From: G013214665 sp964649815
GTDB taxonomy: Bacteria > Pseudomonadota > Alphaproteobacteria > Rhodobacterales > Rhodobacteraceae
Length of the DNA stretch: 64,000 bases
Direction: 5' to 3'
NCBI GenBank assembly: GCA_964649815.1
Contig: CAZYQC010000006.1
Location: forward strand, 1-64,000
A model generated the notes under the pieces. It was given only the letters and a program-made list of their open reading frames with translations, made no database searches and was not told the origin of the DNA. Positions 1 through 8,387 of the stretch are shown piece by piece. A program made the position numbers and the translations under genes. The number at the start of each line of letters is the position of its first letter. The first letter of the stretch is position 1.

Positions 1-298
1 CCCAGGCTTCTTCGCGGCGGGCCATTTCGCGGCTGATAACCGCTTCGCCCTTCGCGTTCTCTGCCGAGCGGAGGTACACTTCGACCTCATCGCCAACAGC
101 GATTTCTGGTGCTTCACCGGGATTTGCGAATTCTTTAAGTTCGACACGGCCTTCCATTTTGTAGCCGACGTCGATGATGGCTTGGCCCGCCTCGATTGCG
201 ATAACCTTGCCTTTTACAACAGACCCTTCCTCGGGTGTGTCCATTTCGAAGCTTTCGTTCAGGAGGGCTTCGAATTCCTCCATGGATGCTGATGCCAT
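1..298 (-). CDS. rpsA: 30S ribosomal protein S1, N-terminal part (cut by window edge)
   Basis: The first 99 residues of ribosomal protein S1 are present and the rest lies beyond position 1. S1 holds mRNA on the 30S subunit and helps unstructured leaders initiate. The fragment begins MASASMEEFEALLNESF and enters the first S1 (OB-fold) repeat, with the typical GSVVKGKV and GYKMEGRVELKEF segments. The start is the ATG at 298-296; a second ATG lies five codons later. The gene is downstream of cmk and aroA on the same strand, the usual alphaproteobacterial order, but is separated from cmk by about 750 bp containing a broken BLUF gene on the other strand. It therefore probably has its own promoter in 299-578. 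Confidence 0.95.
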   Translation of the reverse strand, partial: MASASMEEFEALLNESFEMDTPEEGSVVKGKVIAIEAGQAIIDVGYKMEGRVELKEFANPGEAPEIAVGDEVEVYLRSAENAKGEAVISREMARREEAW

Positions 299-385
299 GT
301 GGCGTTGATTTCCTATTCGTTTCAATTTGTCAGGCCGCGCGGTTGTCTCCGCCGGTCTTTGGGGTTTCGTTGGTCAGGCAGTCCA

Positions 386-415
386 CAAAACAAAGAGGGC
401 CGGATGGTCCGACCC
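386..415 (-). terminator. Stem-loop followed by a T-rich tract in the rpsA leader region
   Basis: Positions 397-404 and 408-415 pair over 8 bp (one G-U pair) around a 3-nt loop. On the minus strand the stem is followed by a T-rich stretch (386-396), which resembles an intrinsic terminator pointing towards rpsA. It could end read-through from cmk, or act as an attenuator or leader structure for rpsA. No promoter could be placed with confidence in the rest of 299-578. Confidence 0.4.
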
Positions 416-578
416 TGCTCAGCTCAATGTCTTGTGGTGTTGTCCACCTTGGCGACGCGGCGCGGTATAGGCGGTTCTATTAAAGTTGGCAAGTCTTTGA
501 AGCGGGCTTTTGCCAAGCGCTTAAATGCTTGGAAAGTTTTATCCTCCACGGTCCAGCCCGTTACGCAAGGAGGGACGT

Positions 579-1004
579 ATGTCTATGCAATTCGTTATGT
601 ATCAAAGCCGCGCTTTGGTTCCCAACACGGCAGATGTTCACAATTAGATCTTGGATGCCTGTGCGCGGCACAACAAAAAACAGCATTTGACCGGCTTTTT
701 GCACCGCGAAAGCGATATCTTTCTGCAATACATCGAAGGCCCGGGCGAGATGCTCGATCAAACGATGGCCCGCATCGAACGGGATGAACGCCACACGGAC
801 GTGCAAATCCTGCACCGGGGGGAAATTGCGGCGCGCCATTTCCCCGATTGGCAGATGGGCTTTGTCGACAGTTCACAGCTCACCCTAGCAAGCTTGCTGT
901 TGGTAGACGGCCGATCGCTGAACCTGTTGACGCAGGATTGGTTCGATTTGGTTGTCTTTTTGTCCAACAATGCCGACGCGCTGCGCGGCAGACAAGCGGC
1001 CTAG
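579..1004 (+). pseudogene. BLUF-domain blue-light photoreceptor gene interrupted by an in-frame TAG
   Basis: Translation from the ATG at 579, which has a strong ribosome-binding site (aaggagg, 567-573), gives a BLUF flavin photoreceptor of 141 positions with a TAG at codon 23 (645-647). All residues that contact flavin in the family are present: Tyr8, Asn32, Gln50, Trp91 and Met93. They match AppA Tyr21, Asn45, Gln63, Trp104 and Met106 with a constant offset of 13. The stop falls at the position equivalent to AppA Asp36, on the first helix. There is no output domain, so this was a short stand-alone BLUF protein. Reinitiation at TTG 651 would lack the first strand and Tyr8. The intact residues argue for very recent inactivation, read-through, or a base error. 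Confidence 0.82.
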
Positions 1005-1047
1005 CGAAAACGCGGCCTACAATTCCAAAGCGGCGCGACTGAAGCGA

Positions 1048-1674
1048 TTACCGCTCTGCCATCGCCGATCTCACAAGCGTCAGCGCCCGTTCCACGGCCT
1101 GTTCGATGTCCAAGCCGGTTGTGTCGAGGATGGTTGCCGTTTCAGCCGCCACCATCGGCGCCTCTGCACGCTCTGCATCGCGCGCGTCGCGGGCCAGCAC
1201 ATCTTGCAGAACCGTGGCCTCATCCGCCGCTTCGCCACGCCCGATAAGCTCTTGATAGCGTCGCCTTGCCCGCACCTCGGGCGAGGCGGTGACAAAAAGT
1301 TTCACCTCGGCCTGTGGCACAATCACGGTGCCAATGTCGCGCCCATCCAAGACGGCGCCGCCCGCACGGCGGGCAAACGCGCGCTGAAAATCCAAGAGCG
1401 CGGCGCGCACATCCGGCAGGACCGCCACTTTGCTCGCCGCTTGCGCCACGTCTGCCGTTCTCAGCAGGTCTTCGTTCAAATCCGCCGCCGACAGCGCCTG
1501 CGCCGCGGCCACCGGCTCTGCCCCGTTCAAAACCTGCGCGCCGACCGCCCGATACAGCAAACCAGTGTCCAAATGCGCAAAGCCGAAATGCGCAGCGACC
1601 GCTTTGCTAATCGTGCCTTTCCCGGCCGCAGCCGGTCCATCAATCGCAACTGTAAAGGGTTCCGTCCCCGCCAC
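1048..1674 (-). CDS. cmk: Cytidylate kinase
   Basis: Phosphorylates CMP and dCMP with ATP in cytoplasmic pyrimidine nucleotide supply. The protein has 208 residues, close to the family norm. The P-loop GPAAAGKGT is at residues 13-21, and the nucleotide-binding segments DTGLLYRAVG and LDGRDIGTVI follow in the usual order. The start is a GTG at 1674 that overlaps the TAG of the upstream GFA-fold gene by one base, so the two are translationally linked. The order aroA, GFA-fold gene, cmk, rpsA is the common aroA-cmk-rpsA arrangement with one gene inserted. Confidence 0.95.
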   Translation of the reverse strand: MAGTEPFTVAIDGPAAAGKGTISKAVAAHFGFAHLDTGLLYRAVGAQVLNGAEPVAAAQALSAADLNEDLLRTADVAQAASKVAVLPDVRAALLDFQRAFARRAGGAVLDGRDIGTVIVPQAEVKLFVTASPEVRARRRYQELIGRGEAADEATVLQDVLARDARDAERAEAPMVAAETATILDTTGLDIEQAVERALTLVRSAMAER

Positions 1675-2090
1675 TAGGACACCATCGTCGTCAAGTTCGG
1701 GTCATCCTGATCCGCCGTCGGCACGTCATCAAGAATGTCGTAATAGCTGCCTTTGTCCGCACAGAAAATGTGGCCGGCCAAAAACACCCCGGGATCACCG
1801 TCCAGCGTGCCTGCGAAAATCGACATATTCTCGCCCGGCCCGTCCCAAAACAGGTTCGACCCACAGGTGCCGCAAAACCCGCGCCTGGCGCTTTCCGACG
1901 ATGCGTACCAGGTTACATCACCCTCGACGACGATCGCGTCGCGCGGGGCTGATGTGGCCGCCACATGATGCCCCGAGGTTTTGCGGCATTGAACGCAATG
2001 GCACGCAATGACAGGTCTCAACGCGCGCGTGACCCGATAGTGGACCTGACCACATAAGCAGCTTCCTGTTGCGTGCTCTGACATCGTCAC
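1674..2090 (-). CDS. GFA / CENP-V fold zinc protein
   Basis: A 138-residue member of the family named after glutathione-dependent formaldehyde-activating enzyme. The Mss4-like zinc fold is recognisable from Cys11-x-Cys13, Cys30/Cys32/Cys35 and Cys73-x2-Cys76. The family binds zinc, and some members bind glutathione adducts, but most including this one have no assigned reaction. The open frame begins at a GTG overlapping the aroA stop; the ATG two codons later (2084) is an equally good start. It lies between aroA and cmk with overlaps on both sides, so it is cotranscribed with them, but its role in that operon is unknown. Confidence 0.85.
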   Translation of the reverse strand: MTMSEHATGSCLCGQVHYRVTRALRPVIACHCVQCRKTSGHHVAATSAPRDAIVVEGDVTWYASSESARRGFCGTCGSNLFWDGPGENMSIFAGTLDGDPGVFLAGHIFCADKGSYYDILDDVPTADQDDPNLTTMVS

Positions 2091-3433
2091 GTCCTTTCGA
2101 TGCGTCCGCCCAACCCTCCGATCAAATCTTCAAAGATTGGAAAGGATGTCGCAATGGGACCACCATCATCCACAGCGATAGCGTCCCGTGACGCCAACCC
2201 CATGACCAAAAACGACATCGCAATGCGGTGGTCGAGGAAACTCCGGCACGTGGCTCCGCCCGGCACGCCCTCGGGCCCGCAGCCGGTGACTTTCCACCAG
2301 TCCGGCCCGTCTTCGACGGTCACCCCATTGGCCCGAAGCCCTTCGGCCATCGCCGCGATCCGGTCGCTTTCCTTAACCCGCAGCTCTTTCACACCGGGCA
2401 TATCTGTCACGCCTGTGGCAAAGGCTGCCACAACCGACAGCACTGGATATTCGTCAATCATGCTCGCCGCGCGCTCGGGCGGCACCGTGATGCCGTGCAT
2501 GTTGGGCGAATATTTCGCGCGCAGATCTGCAACGGGCTCGCCACCTTCTTCGCGCAAGTTTTCGTAGGTCAGATCCGCCCCCATATCGCGCAGCGTTTCG
2601 TAAAGGCCCGCCCGCGTCGGGTTGAGCCCGATGTTCGGAACCAAAACGTCCGAACCTGGCGTGATCAGCGCCGCACAAACAGGAAACGCCGCAGATGAAG
2701 GATCTCGCGGCACTTCAACATGCTGAGGCCGCAGCTCTGGCTGGCCTTTTAGCGTGATCACGCGACCCTCCGCGGTCTCTTCGGTCGACACTTCTGCGCC
2801 AAAGCCCGCCAACATCCGTTCTGTGTGGTCGCGCGTGGCCTCTTGCTCGATCACAACCGTTTCGCCCGGCGCGTTCAGCCCCGCCAAGAGCACTGCCGAC
2901 TTGACCTGAGCCGACGGCACAGGAACCGTATAGCGCACGGGCACCGGGCTCTCAGCGCCTTGGATCGTCATCGGCAAACGCCCCCCCGAGCGCCCATGCG
3001 CGACCGCCCCGAAAAGAGACAATGGATCCGTCACCCGCGCCATCGGACGCTTGTTCAAGCTTGCATCGCCGGTGAAACTCGCCGCAATCGGAGAGGTCGC
3101 CATCGCCCCCATGATCAGCCGCACTCCGGTGCCTGAGTTCCCGCAATCGATCACCTGGTCAGGCTCTGCAAATCCGCCCACGCCAACACCGTGAATATGC
3201 CAAACACCCTCGTCGTCTTTGCTGATCTCTGCGCCGAATGCCTGCATTGCCTTGGCCGTATCCAGGACGTCTTGCCCCTCCAACAGCCCGCTCACCGTCG
3301 TTTCACCAACGCACAAGGCCCCCAGAATGAGCGATCTGTGCGAAATCGACTTATCGCCCGGCACAAAGGCCGTGCCCTTCAGCTCGGTCGAGCGGTGCGA
3401 AATCATGGGGATTGGGGCTCCGTGTGCCGACAT
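2087..3433 (-). CDS. aroA: 3-phosphoshikimate 1-carboxyvinyltransferase (EPSP synthase, class II type)
   Basis: Transfers the enolpyruvyl group of PEP to shikimate 3-phosphate in chorismate synthesis. At 448 residues it resembles class II enzymes such as Agrobacterium CP4 much more than E. coli AroA. The PGDKSISHR active-site segment is at about 25-33, and RPMARV, SAQVKSAVLLAGL, MIDEYP and FLDHRIAMSFLVMGL follow. At the PEP-site loop the sequence is GNSGT (98-102); CP4 has Ala at the position of Gly101 here, and that Ala is linked to glyphosate insensitivity, so this enzyme has the ordinary Gly. It is first gene of the aroA-GFA-cmk unit and overlaps the next gene by 4 bp. Confidence 0.96.
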   Translation of the reverse strand: MSAHGAPIPMISHRSTELKGTAFVPGDKSISHRSLILGALCVGETTVSGLLEGQDVLDTAKAMQAFGAEISKDDEGVWHIHGVGVGGFAEPDQVIDCGNSGTGVRLIMGAMATSPIAASFTGDASLNKRPMARVTDPLSLFGAVAHGRSGGRLPMTIQGAESPVPVRYTVPVPSAQVKSAVLLAGLNAPGETVVIEQEATRDHTERMLAGFGAEVSTEETAEGRVITLKGQPELRPQHVEVPRDPSSAAFPVCAALITPGSDVLVPNIGLNPTRAGLYETLRDMGADLTYENLREEGGEPVADLRAKYSPNMHGITVPPERAASMIDEYPVLSVVAAFATGVTDMPGVKELRVKESDRIAAMAEGLRANGVTVEDGPDWWKVTGCGPEGVPGGATCRSFLDHRIAMSFLVMGLASRDAIAVDDGGPIATSFPIFEDLIGGLGGRIERT

Positions 3434-3570
3434 AACAGCGCCTCTTCGATTGCTTCCGTCGCGGGTGATAGCTGAGGCCGCACAGACTGTCCACGCATCT
3501 CAAATGTTCCCGCAAAGCGCGAAATGCGATACACACACGCCCATGCAATTCCGAACAAAGAGGGTTTGCG

Positions 3571-4383
3571 ATGCCTTCGAAACCGAACGTCTTTCAACGC
3601 GGGCCGGTGGTCAAAATTCAGCCACGCCACAGCCCAGAGAGCCAGGCCATCTATGATCGCATGGCCTTCTTGGTCGGGGTGATCGCCTTTGGTCTGCCAT
3701 TGATCCTGCTCTTTGGCGGCACACTTGGCGGAAGCTGCTTTCGCGACAGCATCAGCCATTTTTACTATGCGCCCTTTCTCGGCGCGATCTTTGTGGGCCT
3801 GCTCTTCTTTATCGGCGGCTTTCTCATCGCCTATTCGGGCGATCACTGGATCGAAAGCACACTCAGCACTGTGGCCGGCCTTTGGGCGATCGGGGTCGCT
3901 CTCTTTCCCACGTCGGGCTCCGGCTGCGAAGGCAGCGCGCCCTACCTCAGCCGGATCTTTGTCCAAGTCACCAACCCATCCGAGGTGAACACCGCCTTGC
4001 AGCTTTCGGAGGCCACAACACAAGGCCAAGGGCATTTCGCGCTCTTCGGCACCGCCAGCGACCTGCATATGCTCGCAGCGGGATTGCTGTTCATCTACCT
4101 GGGCATCTACTGCCTTGTGGTGCTGCGGCGGATCATCCCGCAGCGGCATTACGATGAAAACGGCCTGCTCAAAAGCAAAGGCAATCGCAACACGCTGTAT
4201 ACATGGTGCGGCCTCACCATTCTGCTGTGCGTGGCCATCCTCGGCCTGCGCCGCCCCCTCGGCGTGAACGATGTCTGGTGGAACAGCTGGAACCTGACCT
4301 TTTGGTTTGAGCTCGCAGCCCTCTGGGCCTTTGGCCTGGCTTGGGTCACAAAAGGCCGCTTTTTCAGTCGCCTCAACGATTGA
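3571..4383 (+). CDS. Polytopic inner-membrane protein, function unknown
   Basis: A 270-residue protein with about six or seven hydrophobic segments, roughly at residues 32-52, 67-92, 98-115, 170-190, 210-228 and 240-258. Residues 57-66 carry the segment DSISHFYYAP, which recurs in a group of uncharacterised bacterial membrane proteins resembling DUF998. A periplasmic or cytoplasmic loop has two cysteines near residues 58 and 118. The gene is divergent from aroA and stands alone before convergent trmB. I do not recognise a function. Confidence 0.75.
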   Translation: MPSKPNVFQRGPVVKIQPRHSPESQAIYDRMAFLVGVIAFGLPLILLFGGTLGGSCFRDSISHFYYAPFLGAIFVGLLFFIGGFLIAYSGDHWIESTLSTVAGLWAIGVALFPTSGSGCEGSAPYLSRIFVQVTNPSEVNTALQLSEATTQGQGHFALFGTASDLHMLAAGLLFIYLGIYCLVVLRRIIPQRHYDENGLLKSKGNRNTLYTWCGLTILLCVAILGLRRPLGVNDVWWNSWNLTFWFELAALWAFGLAWVTKGRFFSRLND

Positions 4384-4401
4384 ACCGGGCCAAAGCGCGC
4401 T

Positions 4402-5106
4402 CTAGCCAGTCCTGCGGAACGTTAGGTAATGCGGAACCCGCCCCTCGCGCAGGGCCTTTTGCTCATAGCGCGTCGACAGCCAATCCTCCCACGGCTCGCG
4501 CCAATCCGCAGCCGTCTCGGCCAACCATTCAAAGCCAAAACTGGGAACCTGCTCTAACGTTTGGCGCACGTAATCCGGCATGTCTGTGGCCACGCGAAAG
4601 ATCGCTCCGGGCTTGAGAACCCGCGCCAAAGGCCCCAGATGCTCCGGCGTGACAAAACGCCGGCGGTGATGGCGCTTTTTGGGCCAAGGGTCAGGATACA
4701 GCAGAAATGCCTTCCCAATACTTGCATCGGGTAAAACATCAAATAAATCCCGCGCATCCCCTGGATGAACCGCCAGGTTTTCTACCCCGGCCCGCCGCAC
4801 CTTGCCCAACAACATCGCAACCCCGTTGATATACGGCTCGCAACCGATCACAGCGATGTCTCTGTTGGTGGCGGCCTGGTGCACCAAATGTTCCCCGCCC
4901 CCAAATCCAATTTCCAACCACACGTCCTTGCCGCCAAACCGCGCACCCAAGTCCAACAGATTGCGCGCCGGATTGACGTCCCACCCCACAGGCCCCGGCG
5001 AAAGCTCTGCCAAATCCTCGGCGATGTAGCCTTTTTGCGACTGTTTCAGCGCCTTGCCCTTCACGCGGCCATAAAAGTTGCGGTGGGGTCTGGTGGGCTC
5101 GGTCAT
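4402..5106 (-). CDS. trmB: tRNA (guanine-N7-)-methyltransferase
   Basis: Methylates N7 of G46 in tRNA variable loops using S-adenosylmethionine. The SAM-binding motif WLEIGFGGGEH and the TrmB signature LYPDPWPKKRHHRRRF are both present. The open frame extends to 5148, but the family-like N-terminus MTEPTRPHRNFYGR starts at 5106 and gives 234 residues, so that start is preferred. It belongs to the conserved lnt-metK-trmB neighbourhood, close to the enzyme that makes its methyl donor, although a divergent-strand gene and a terminator region separate it from metK. Confidence 0.95.
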   Translation of the reverse strand: MTEPTRPHRNFYGRVKGKALKQSQKGYIAEDLAELSPGPVGWDVNPARNLLDLGARFGGKDVWLEIGFGGGEHLVHQAATNRDIAVIGCEPYINGVAMLLGKVRRAGVENLAVHPGDARDLFDVLPDASIGKAFLLYPDPWPKKRHHRRRFVTPEHLGPLARVLKPGAIFRVATDMPDYVRQTLEQVPSFGFEWLAETAADWREPWEDWLSTRYEQKALREGRVPHYLTFRRTG

Positions 5107-5172
5107 GGCGCGGCATGTACGATGCCATATACCGCAGCGCAATCTCATTTGCGCAAAGTCAGGAGGCTACCC

Positions 5173-5493
5173 ATGCCAGAAATGGTCCACGTCATCGCCG
5201 TCATCACAACCAAACCAGGCGCACGCTCGGCCGTGTTGGAGGCGTTCAATGCGAATGTCCCAGCCGTCCACGCCGAAGACGGATGTATCGAATACACCGC
5301 CGTCATCGACACCCCCGACATCGGCCCCTTCCAAACGCCCCTGGGCGAAGACACGTTCATGGTTGTCGAAAAATGGGCCTCACTCGATGCCCTGATGGCC
5401 CATGCCGCAGCCCCTCATATGAAAGCCTACGGTGCCAAAGTCGCCGACAAACTTGCCGACCGTAAGATCCACATCCTCACAGCGACGTCCTAA
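5173..5493 (+). CDS. Antibiotic biosynthesis monooxygenase (ABM) domain protein
   Basis: A 106-residue single-domain protein of the ABM / dimeric ferredoxin-like fold, as in quinol monooxygenase YgiN. Typical features are an N-terminal strand (VHVIAVITTKPG), the segment AEDGCIEYTAV, and the VEKWASLDALMAHAAAPHM helix with a conserved Trp and His. Family members act on quinols or haem without a cofactor, but the substrate here is unknown. Its ribosome-binding site aggagg lies 7 bp upstream. It is divergent from trmB and convergent with metK. Confidence 0.85.
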   Translation: MPEMVHVIAVITTKPGARSAVLEAFNANVPAVHAEDGCIEYTAVIDTPDIGPFQTPLGEDTFMVVEKWASLDALMAHAAAPHMKAYGAKVADKLADRKIHILTATS

Positions 5494-5510
5494 CTCATCG
5501 CTTTCGAGTG

Positions 5511-5599
5511 AGTATTTGTGGTCCAAAAGAAGGGAGGAGCCTGCGTGTCTTTCTTTTGGCAGGAAATATCTCGGGGGGGTTGGGGGGCAGCGCCCCCCA
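5511..5599. terminator. Bidirectional terminator region with two inverted copies of the dispersed AAAAGAA/ATATTT repeat
   Basis: Between convergent ABM gene and metK, one copy of a short repeat (5511-5532, with tattt and ccaaaagaag) faces an inverted copy (5549-5572, with ttcttttgg and aaata). Together they can form a hairpin with a 9-bp perfect core. A second GC-rich hairpin pairs 5581-5588 with 5592-5599 around a 3-nt loop. Position and symmetry suggest a bidirectional terminator. The same repeat appears at 9894, 29132 and 47154. Confidence 0.6.
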
Positions 5600-5613
5600 G
5601 CATCGGTGCAGTT

Positions 5614-6795
5614 TTAGACCGCCGCTTTCAACGCCTCTACCAAGTCGGTCTTTTCCCAGCTAAAGCCACCGTCCGCATCGGGTTGGCGGCCAAAATGGCC
5701 ATAGGCGGCTGTGCGCTGATAGATTGGCTTGTTCAGCTCCAGATGCTGTCTGATGCCCCGGGGGGTGAGGTTCATGGAGGCCTCGATGGCCTTTTCGATC
5801 TGTTCGTCAGGTGCGGCGCCTGTGCCGAAGGTATCGCAATAAATCGACAGGGGTTTTGAGACGCCGATCGCATAGCTCAGTTGGATTGTGCAGCGCCGGG
5901 CGAGGCCTGCGGCAACCACGTTTTTGGCCAGGTAGCGCGCGGCGTAGGCGGCGGATCGGTCAACCTTGGTCGGATCTTTGCCGGAAAACGCCCCCCCGCC
6001 GTGCGGCGCGGCGCCGCCATAGGTGTCGACGATGATCTTGCGGCCCGTCAGGCCCGCGTCGCCGTCTGGCCCACCGATTACAAATTTGCCTGTCGGATTG
6101 ACGTGCCATTCTGTTTGCGGGCTTAGCCAGCCATCGGGCAGAACCTCTTCGATGTAGGGCGCGACAATCGACTTGATGTCCGCGCTCGACAGTGAGGCGT
6201 CCAGATGCTGGGTGGACAAAACAACCGAGCTTACGCCGACGGGTTTTCCATCCCGATAGATCACTGAGAGCTGGGATTTGGCGTCTGGCCCCAAGGCAGG
6301 CTCGGTTCCGTTTTTGCGCACTTCGGCCAGGCGGCGCAGGATGGCATGGGCGTATTGGATCGGGGCCGGCATCAGATCTGGGGTTTCGTCGGTTGCATAG
6401 CCGAACATGATGCCTTGATCGCCTGCGCCTTCGTCTTTGTTTTCAGCGGCGTCTACACCCTGCGCGATATGCGCAGATTGCTCGTGCAACAGGTTGGTGA
6501 TCTCGCAGGTTTGCCAATGAAACTTGTCCTGCTCATACCCGATGTCTTTGATGCATGCCCGCGCGATCTCGTCGATCTGATCCATGTAGCTGCGCAGCTT
6601 GGCCTGGTCAGAAAGACCCACCTCGCCGCCGATGACCACCCGGTTCGTCGTAGCAAAGGTCTCGCAGGCAACGCGGGCTTCTGGTTCTTCGGCGAGAAAC
6701 GCATCAAGCACAGCGTCGGAAATGCGGTCGCAGACTTTGTCAGGGTGCCCCTCGGACACGGATTCCGAGGTGAAAGTGTAATTCTGTCGGGACAT
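5614..6795 (-). CDS. metK: S-adenosylmethionine synthetase
   Basis: Makes S-adenosylmethionine from methionine and ATP. The protein has 393 residues from the ATG at 6795. The family motifs GHPDK (16-20), GAGDQGIMFGYA and GGGAFSGKDPTKVDRS are intact. An upstream in-frame start at 6816 was rejected because it would lie within the riboswitch expression platform, whereas the ATG at 6795 has the Shine-Dalgarno sequence GGAGC four bases ahead, and that sequence is part of the riboswitch pseudoknot. The gene follows lnt on the same strand, but expression is probably set at translation by S-adenosylmethionine through the leader. Confidence 0.97.
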   Translation of the reverse strand: MSRQNYTFTSESVSEGHPDKVCDRISDAVLDAFLAEEPEARVACETFATTNRVVIGGEVGLSDQAKLRSYMDQIDEIARACIKDIGYEQDKFHWQTCEITNLLHEQSAHIAQGVDAAENKDEGAGDQGIMFGYATDETPDLMPAPIQYAHAILRRLAEVRKNGTEPALGPDAKSQLSVIYRDGKPVGVSSVVLSTQHLDASLSSADIKSIVAPYIEEVLPDGWLSPQTEWHVNPTGKFVIGGPDGDAGLTGRKIIVDTYGGAAPHGGGAFSGKDPTKVDRSAAYAARYLAKNVVAAGLARRCTIQLSYAIGVSKPLSIYCDTFGTGAAPDEQIEKAIEASMNLTPRGIRQHLELNKPIYQRTAAYGHFGRQPDADGGFSWEKTDLVEALKAAV

Positions 6796-6845
6796 GTTCG
6801 CTCCATTAGATGTCAAACTGTCACGTCAGGAAGCCGTTGTGACAG
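6796..6845 (-). ncRNA. SAM/SAH riboswitch in the metK leader
   Basis: Read on the minus strand, a 7-bp stem CTGTCAC (6845-6839) / GTGACAG (6824-6818) encloses AACGGCTTCCTGAC. The loop GCTTCC (6834-6829) can pair with TGGAGC (6805-6800), which is the metK Shine-Dalgarno sequence. This is the layout, and almost the exact conserved sequence, of the SAM/SAH riboswitch class (env9b type), found chiefly upstream of metK in Rhodobacterales. By family knowledge, ligand binding stabilises the pseudoknot and hides the ribosome-binding site, lowering MetK synthesis when SAM is plentiful. The linker between stem and Shine-Dalgarno (6806-6817) is A/T-rich, as expected. Confidence 0.92.
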
Positions 6846-6881
6846 CGCTGAGGACCGCCTTACGCCCCCCACGGGCCCGGG

Positions 6882-8387
6882 TCAATCCGGCGCCCGGTTG
6901 CGCAGCCATATGCGGCGTCCGATGGCCACGGATGTGAGTCCGATCAGCAACATAGCCCAGGGCAAATCGCCCGTTTTGGCATAAAATGTGGCCGCATAAG
7001 GGCGCGGCAGGCGTGCATCCAAAAACCCTGCTTGGTTCAACGGCAGGGCCTGAAGGATGCGGCCATCGGGTCCGATCATCGCCGAGATCCCGGTGTTTGC
7101 CGCCCGCGCCACGGGCAGACCTTGTTCAATCGCGCGCATCCGCGCCTGTGACAGATGCTGCTGTGGACCTGCGAAATCGCCGAACCAGGCGTCATTGGTC
7201 AGGTGCAGGATCAACTCGGGGCGCCCCGGCGCGCCTCCGACGTCATGCGCAAAGACTGCTTCGTAACAGACCAGGGGCAGAACCGGGCCGATCCCCTCCA
7301 TTTGAATAAGCGCGGGCCCCGGCCCGGGGGTGTAGGCACCCTCTACGCGCTGCGCCAGCCCGCCTACGTTCAGACGAGAGAACAACGCGGGAAAGGGCAT
7401 GTATTCTCCGAACGGCACCAAGTGATGCTTGTCATAGGTCTGTGCCACCTGCCCGGCTGCATCAAGGGTCACCAAGGCGTTGAAATACTGGCCGTTTTCT
7501 TGCCGCTGAATACCCAAGACTATGGGTGCGGCGGCCAAGGCGGCAAAATCATCGAACAGGGGCTGAGACCATTCCAGCAGATAGGGCAAAGCGGTCTCGG
7601 GCATCACGATCCAATCCGGCGCGCCGGGTGCGGCGGCGAAATCGAGTTGCCGTCGGATGAAGACTGGGATCTTGTCAGGATCCCACTTTTCATGTTGCGG
7701 GGCGTTGGGCTGGATCAGGCGCAGTGTCTGATCGGTATAGTTGAGGTCTCTCGCCGGTGCGGGCAGCAAAATGGCCGACACTGCGGCCAAAGCCAGAGCC
7801 GCCTGCCCAAGCCGCCAGACCAACCCGCGCAGCGGCGATGCGATGAGCGCGGCGGTGAATGCCATTGCCAGCATCAGCCCATGTGGCCCGCCAAACGCCA
7901 GCGCCTGACCTGCGAGACCATCAACAAGGCTTTGAGGCGGAGCGGCCCAGGGGAATCCGGTAAAGAGATAAGCGCGTCCCAACTCGGCCAAAGGCCAAAG
8001 GGCGGCCAGTGACCAAGGCGCGCGGCCCAAAAGGATGCTCCCCCAAAAGGCAAAGCCCCAAAAGAGGGCAAGCCCGCCTGCCATTCCGACAAGGGCAAAT
8101 GGCGCCATCCAGCCGTGCAAGGCCGCATCCACCTGAAAAGGTTCGACGATCCAATGGAGGGCAACGGCAAAGTAAGCCGCGCCAAGCGTCCAGCCGAGGC
8201 CGAATGCGGCGGCTCGGCTGGGTGCGGTTTGGATCAGAAGGTATCCGGCGACCAACATCACCAGCGACAGAGGTGCAATGTGAAATGGCGCCAGCGACGC
8301 TGCACCCAAAACTCCAAAGCCCGCCGCGATGAGACAGCGGAGGGACGTCGGCAGCGCAGCAATGCGCCGCACGAGCGTCTCGGTCAT
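6882..8387 (-). CDS. lnt: Apolipoprotein N-acyltransferase
   Basis: Adds the third acyl chain to lipoproteins at the outer face of the inner membrane. The 501 residues comprise an N-terminal block of about six to seven membrane segments (roughly 1-200) and a periplasmic nitrilase domain. The nitrilase triad is visible as Glu in MPETALPYL, Lys in YDKHHLVPFGEY and Cys in PLVCYEAVF. A final membrane helix lies at the C-terminus (about 473-492). The ATG at 8387 overlaps the corC stop by 4 bp (ATGA), and the gene belongs to the phoH-ybeY-corC-lnt unit. Confidence 0.95.
   Translation of the reverse strand: MTETLVRRIAALPTSLRCLIAAGFGVLGAASLAPFHIAPLSLVMLVAGYLLIQTAPSRAAAFGLGWTLGAAYFAVALHWIVEPFQVDAALHGWMAPFALVGMAGGLALFWGFAFWGSILLGRAPWSLAALWPLAELGRAYLFTGFPWAAPPQSLVDGLAGQALAFGGPHGLMLAMAFTAALIASPLRGLVWRLGQAALALAAVSAILLPAPARDLNYTDQTLRLIQPNAPQHEKWDPDKIPVFIRRQLDFAAAPGAPDWIVMPETALPYLLEWSQPLFDDFAALAAAPIVLGIQRQENGQYFNALVTLDAAGQVAQTYDKHHLVPFGEYMPFPALFSRLNVGGLAQRVEGAYTPGPGPALIQMEGIGPVLPLVCYEAVFAHDVGGAPGRPELILHLTNDAWFGDFAGPQQHLSQARMRAIEQGLPVARAANTGISAMIGPDGRILQALPLNQAGFLDARLPRPYAATFYAKTGDLPWAMLLIGLTSVAIGRRIWLRNRAPD

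Noticed and set aside
651..1004. Functional short BLUF protein starting at TTG 651
   Set aside because: It would lack the first strand and the essential Tyr, and has no ribosome-binding site; the ATG at 579 with aaggagg is the original start.
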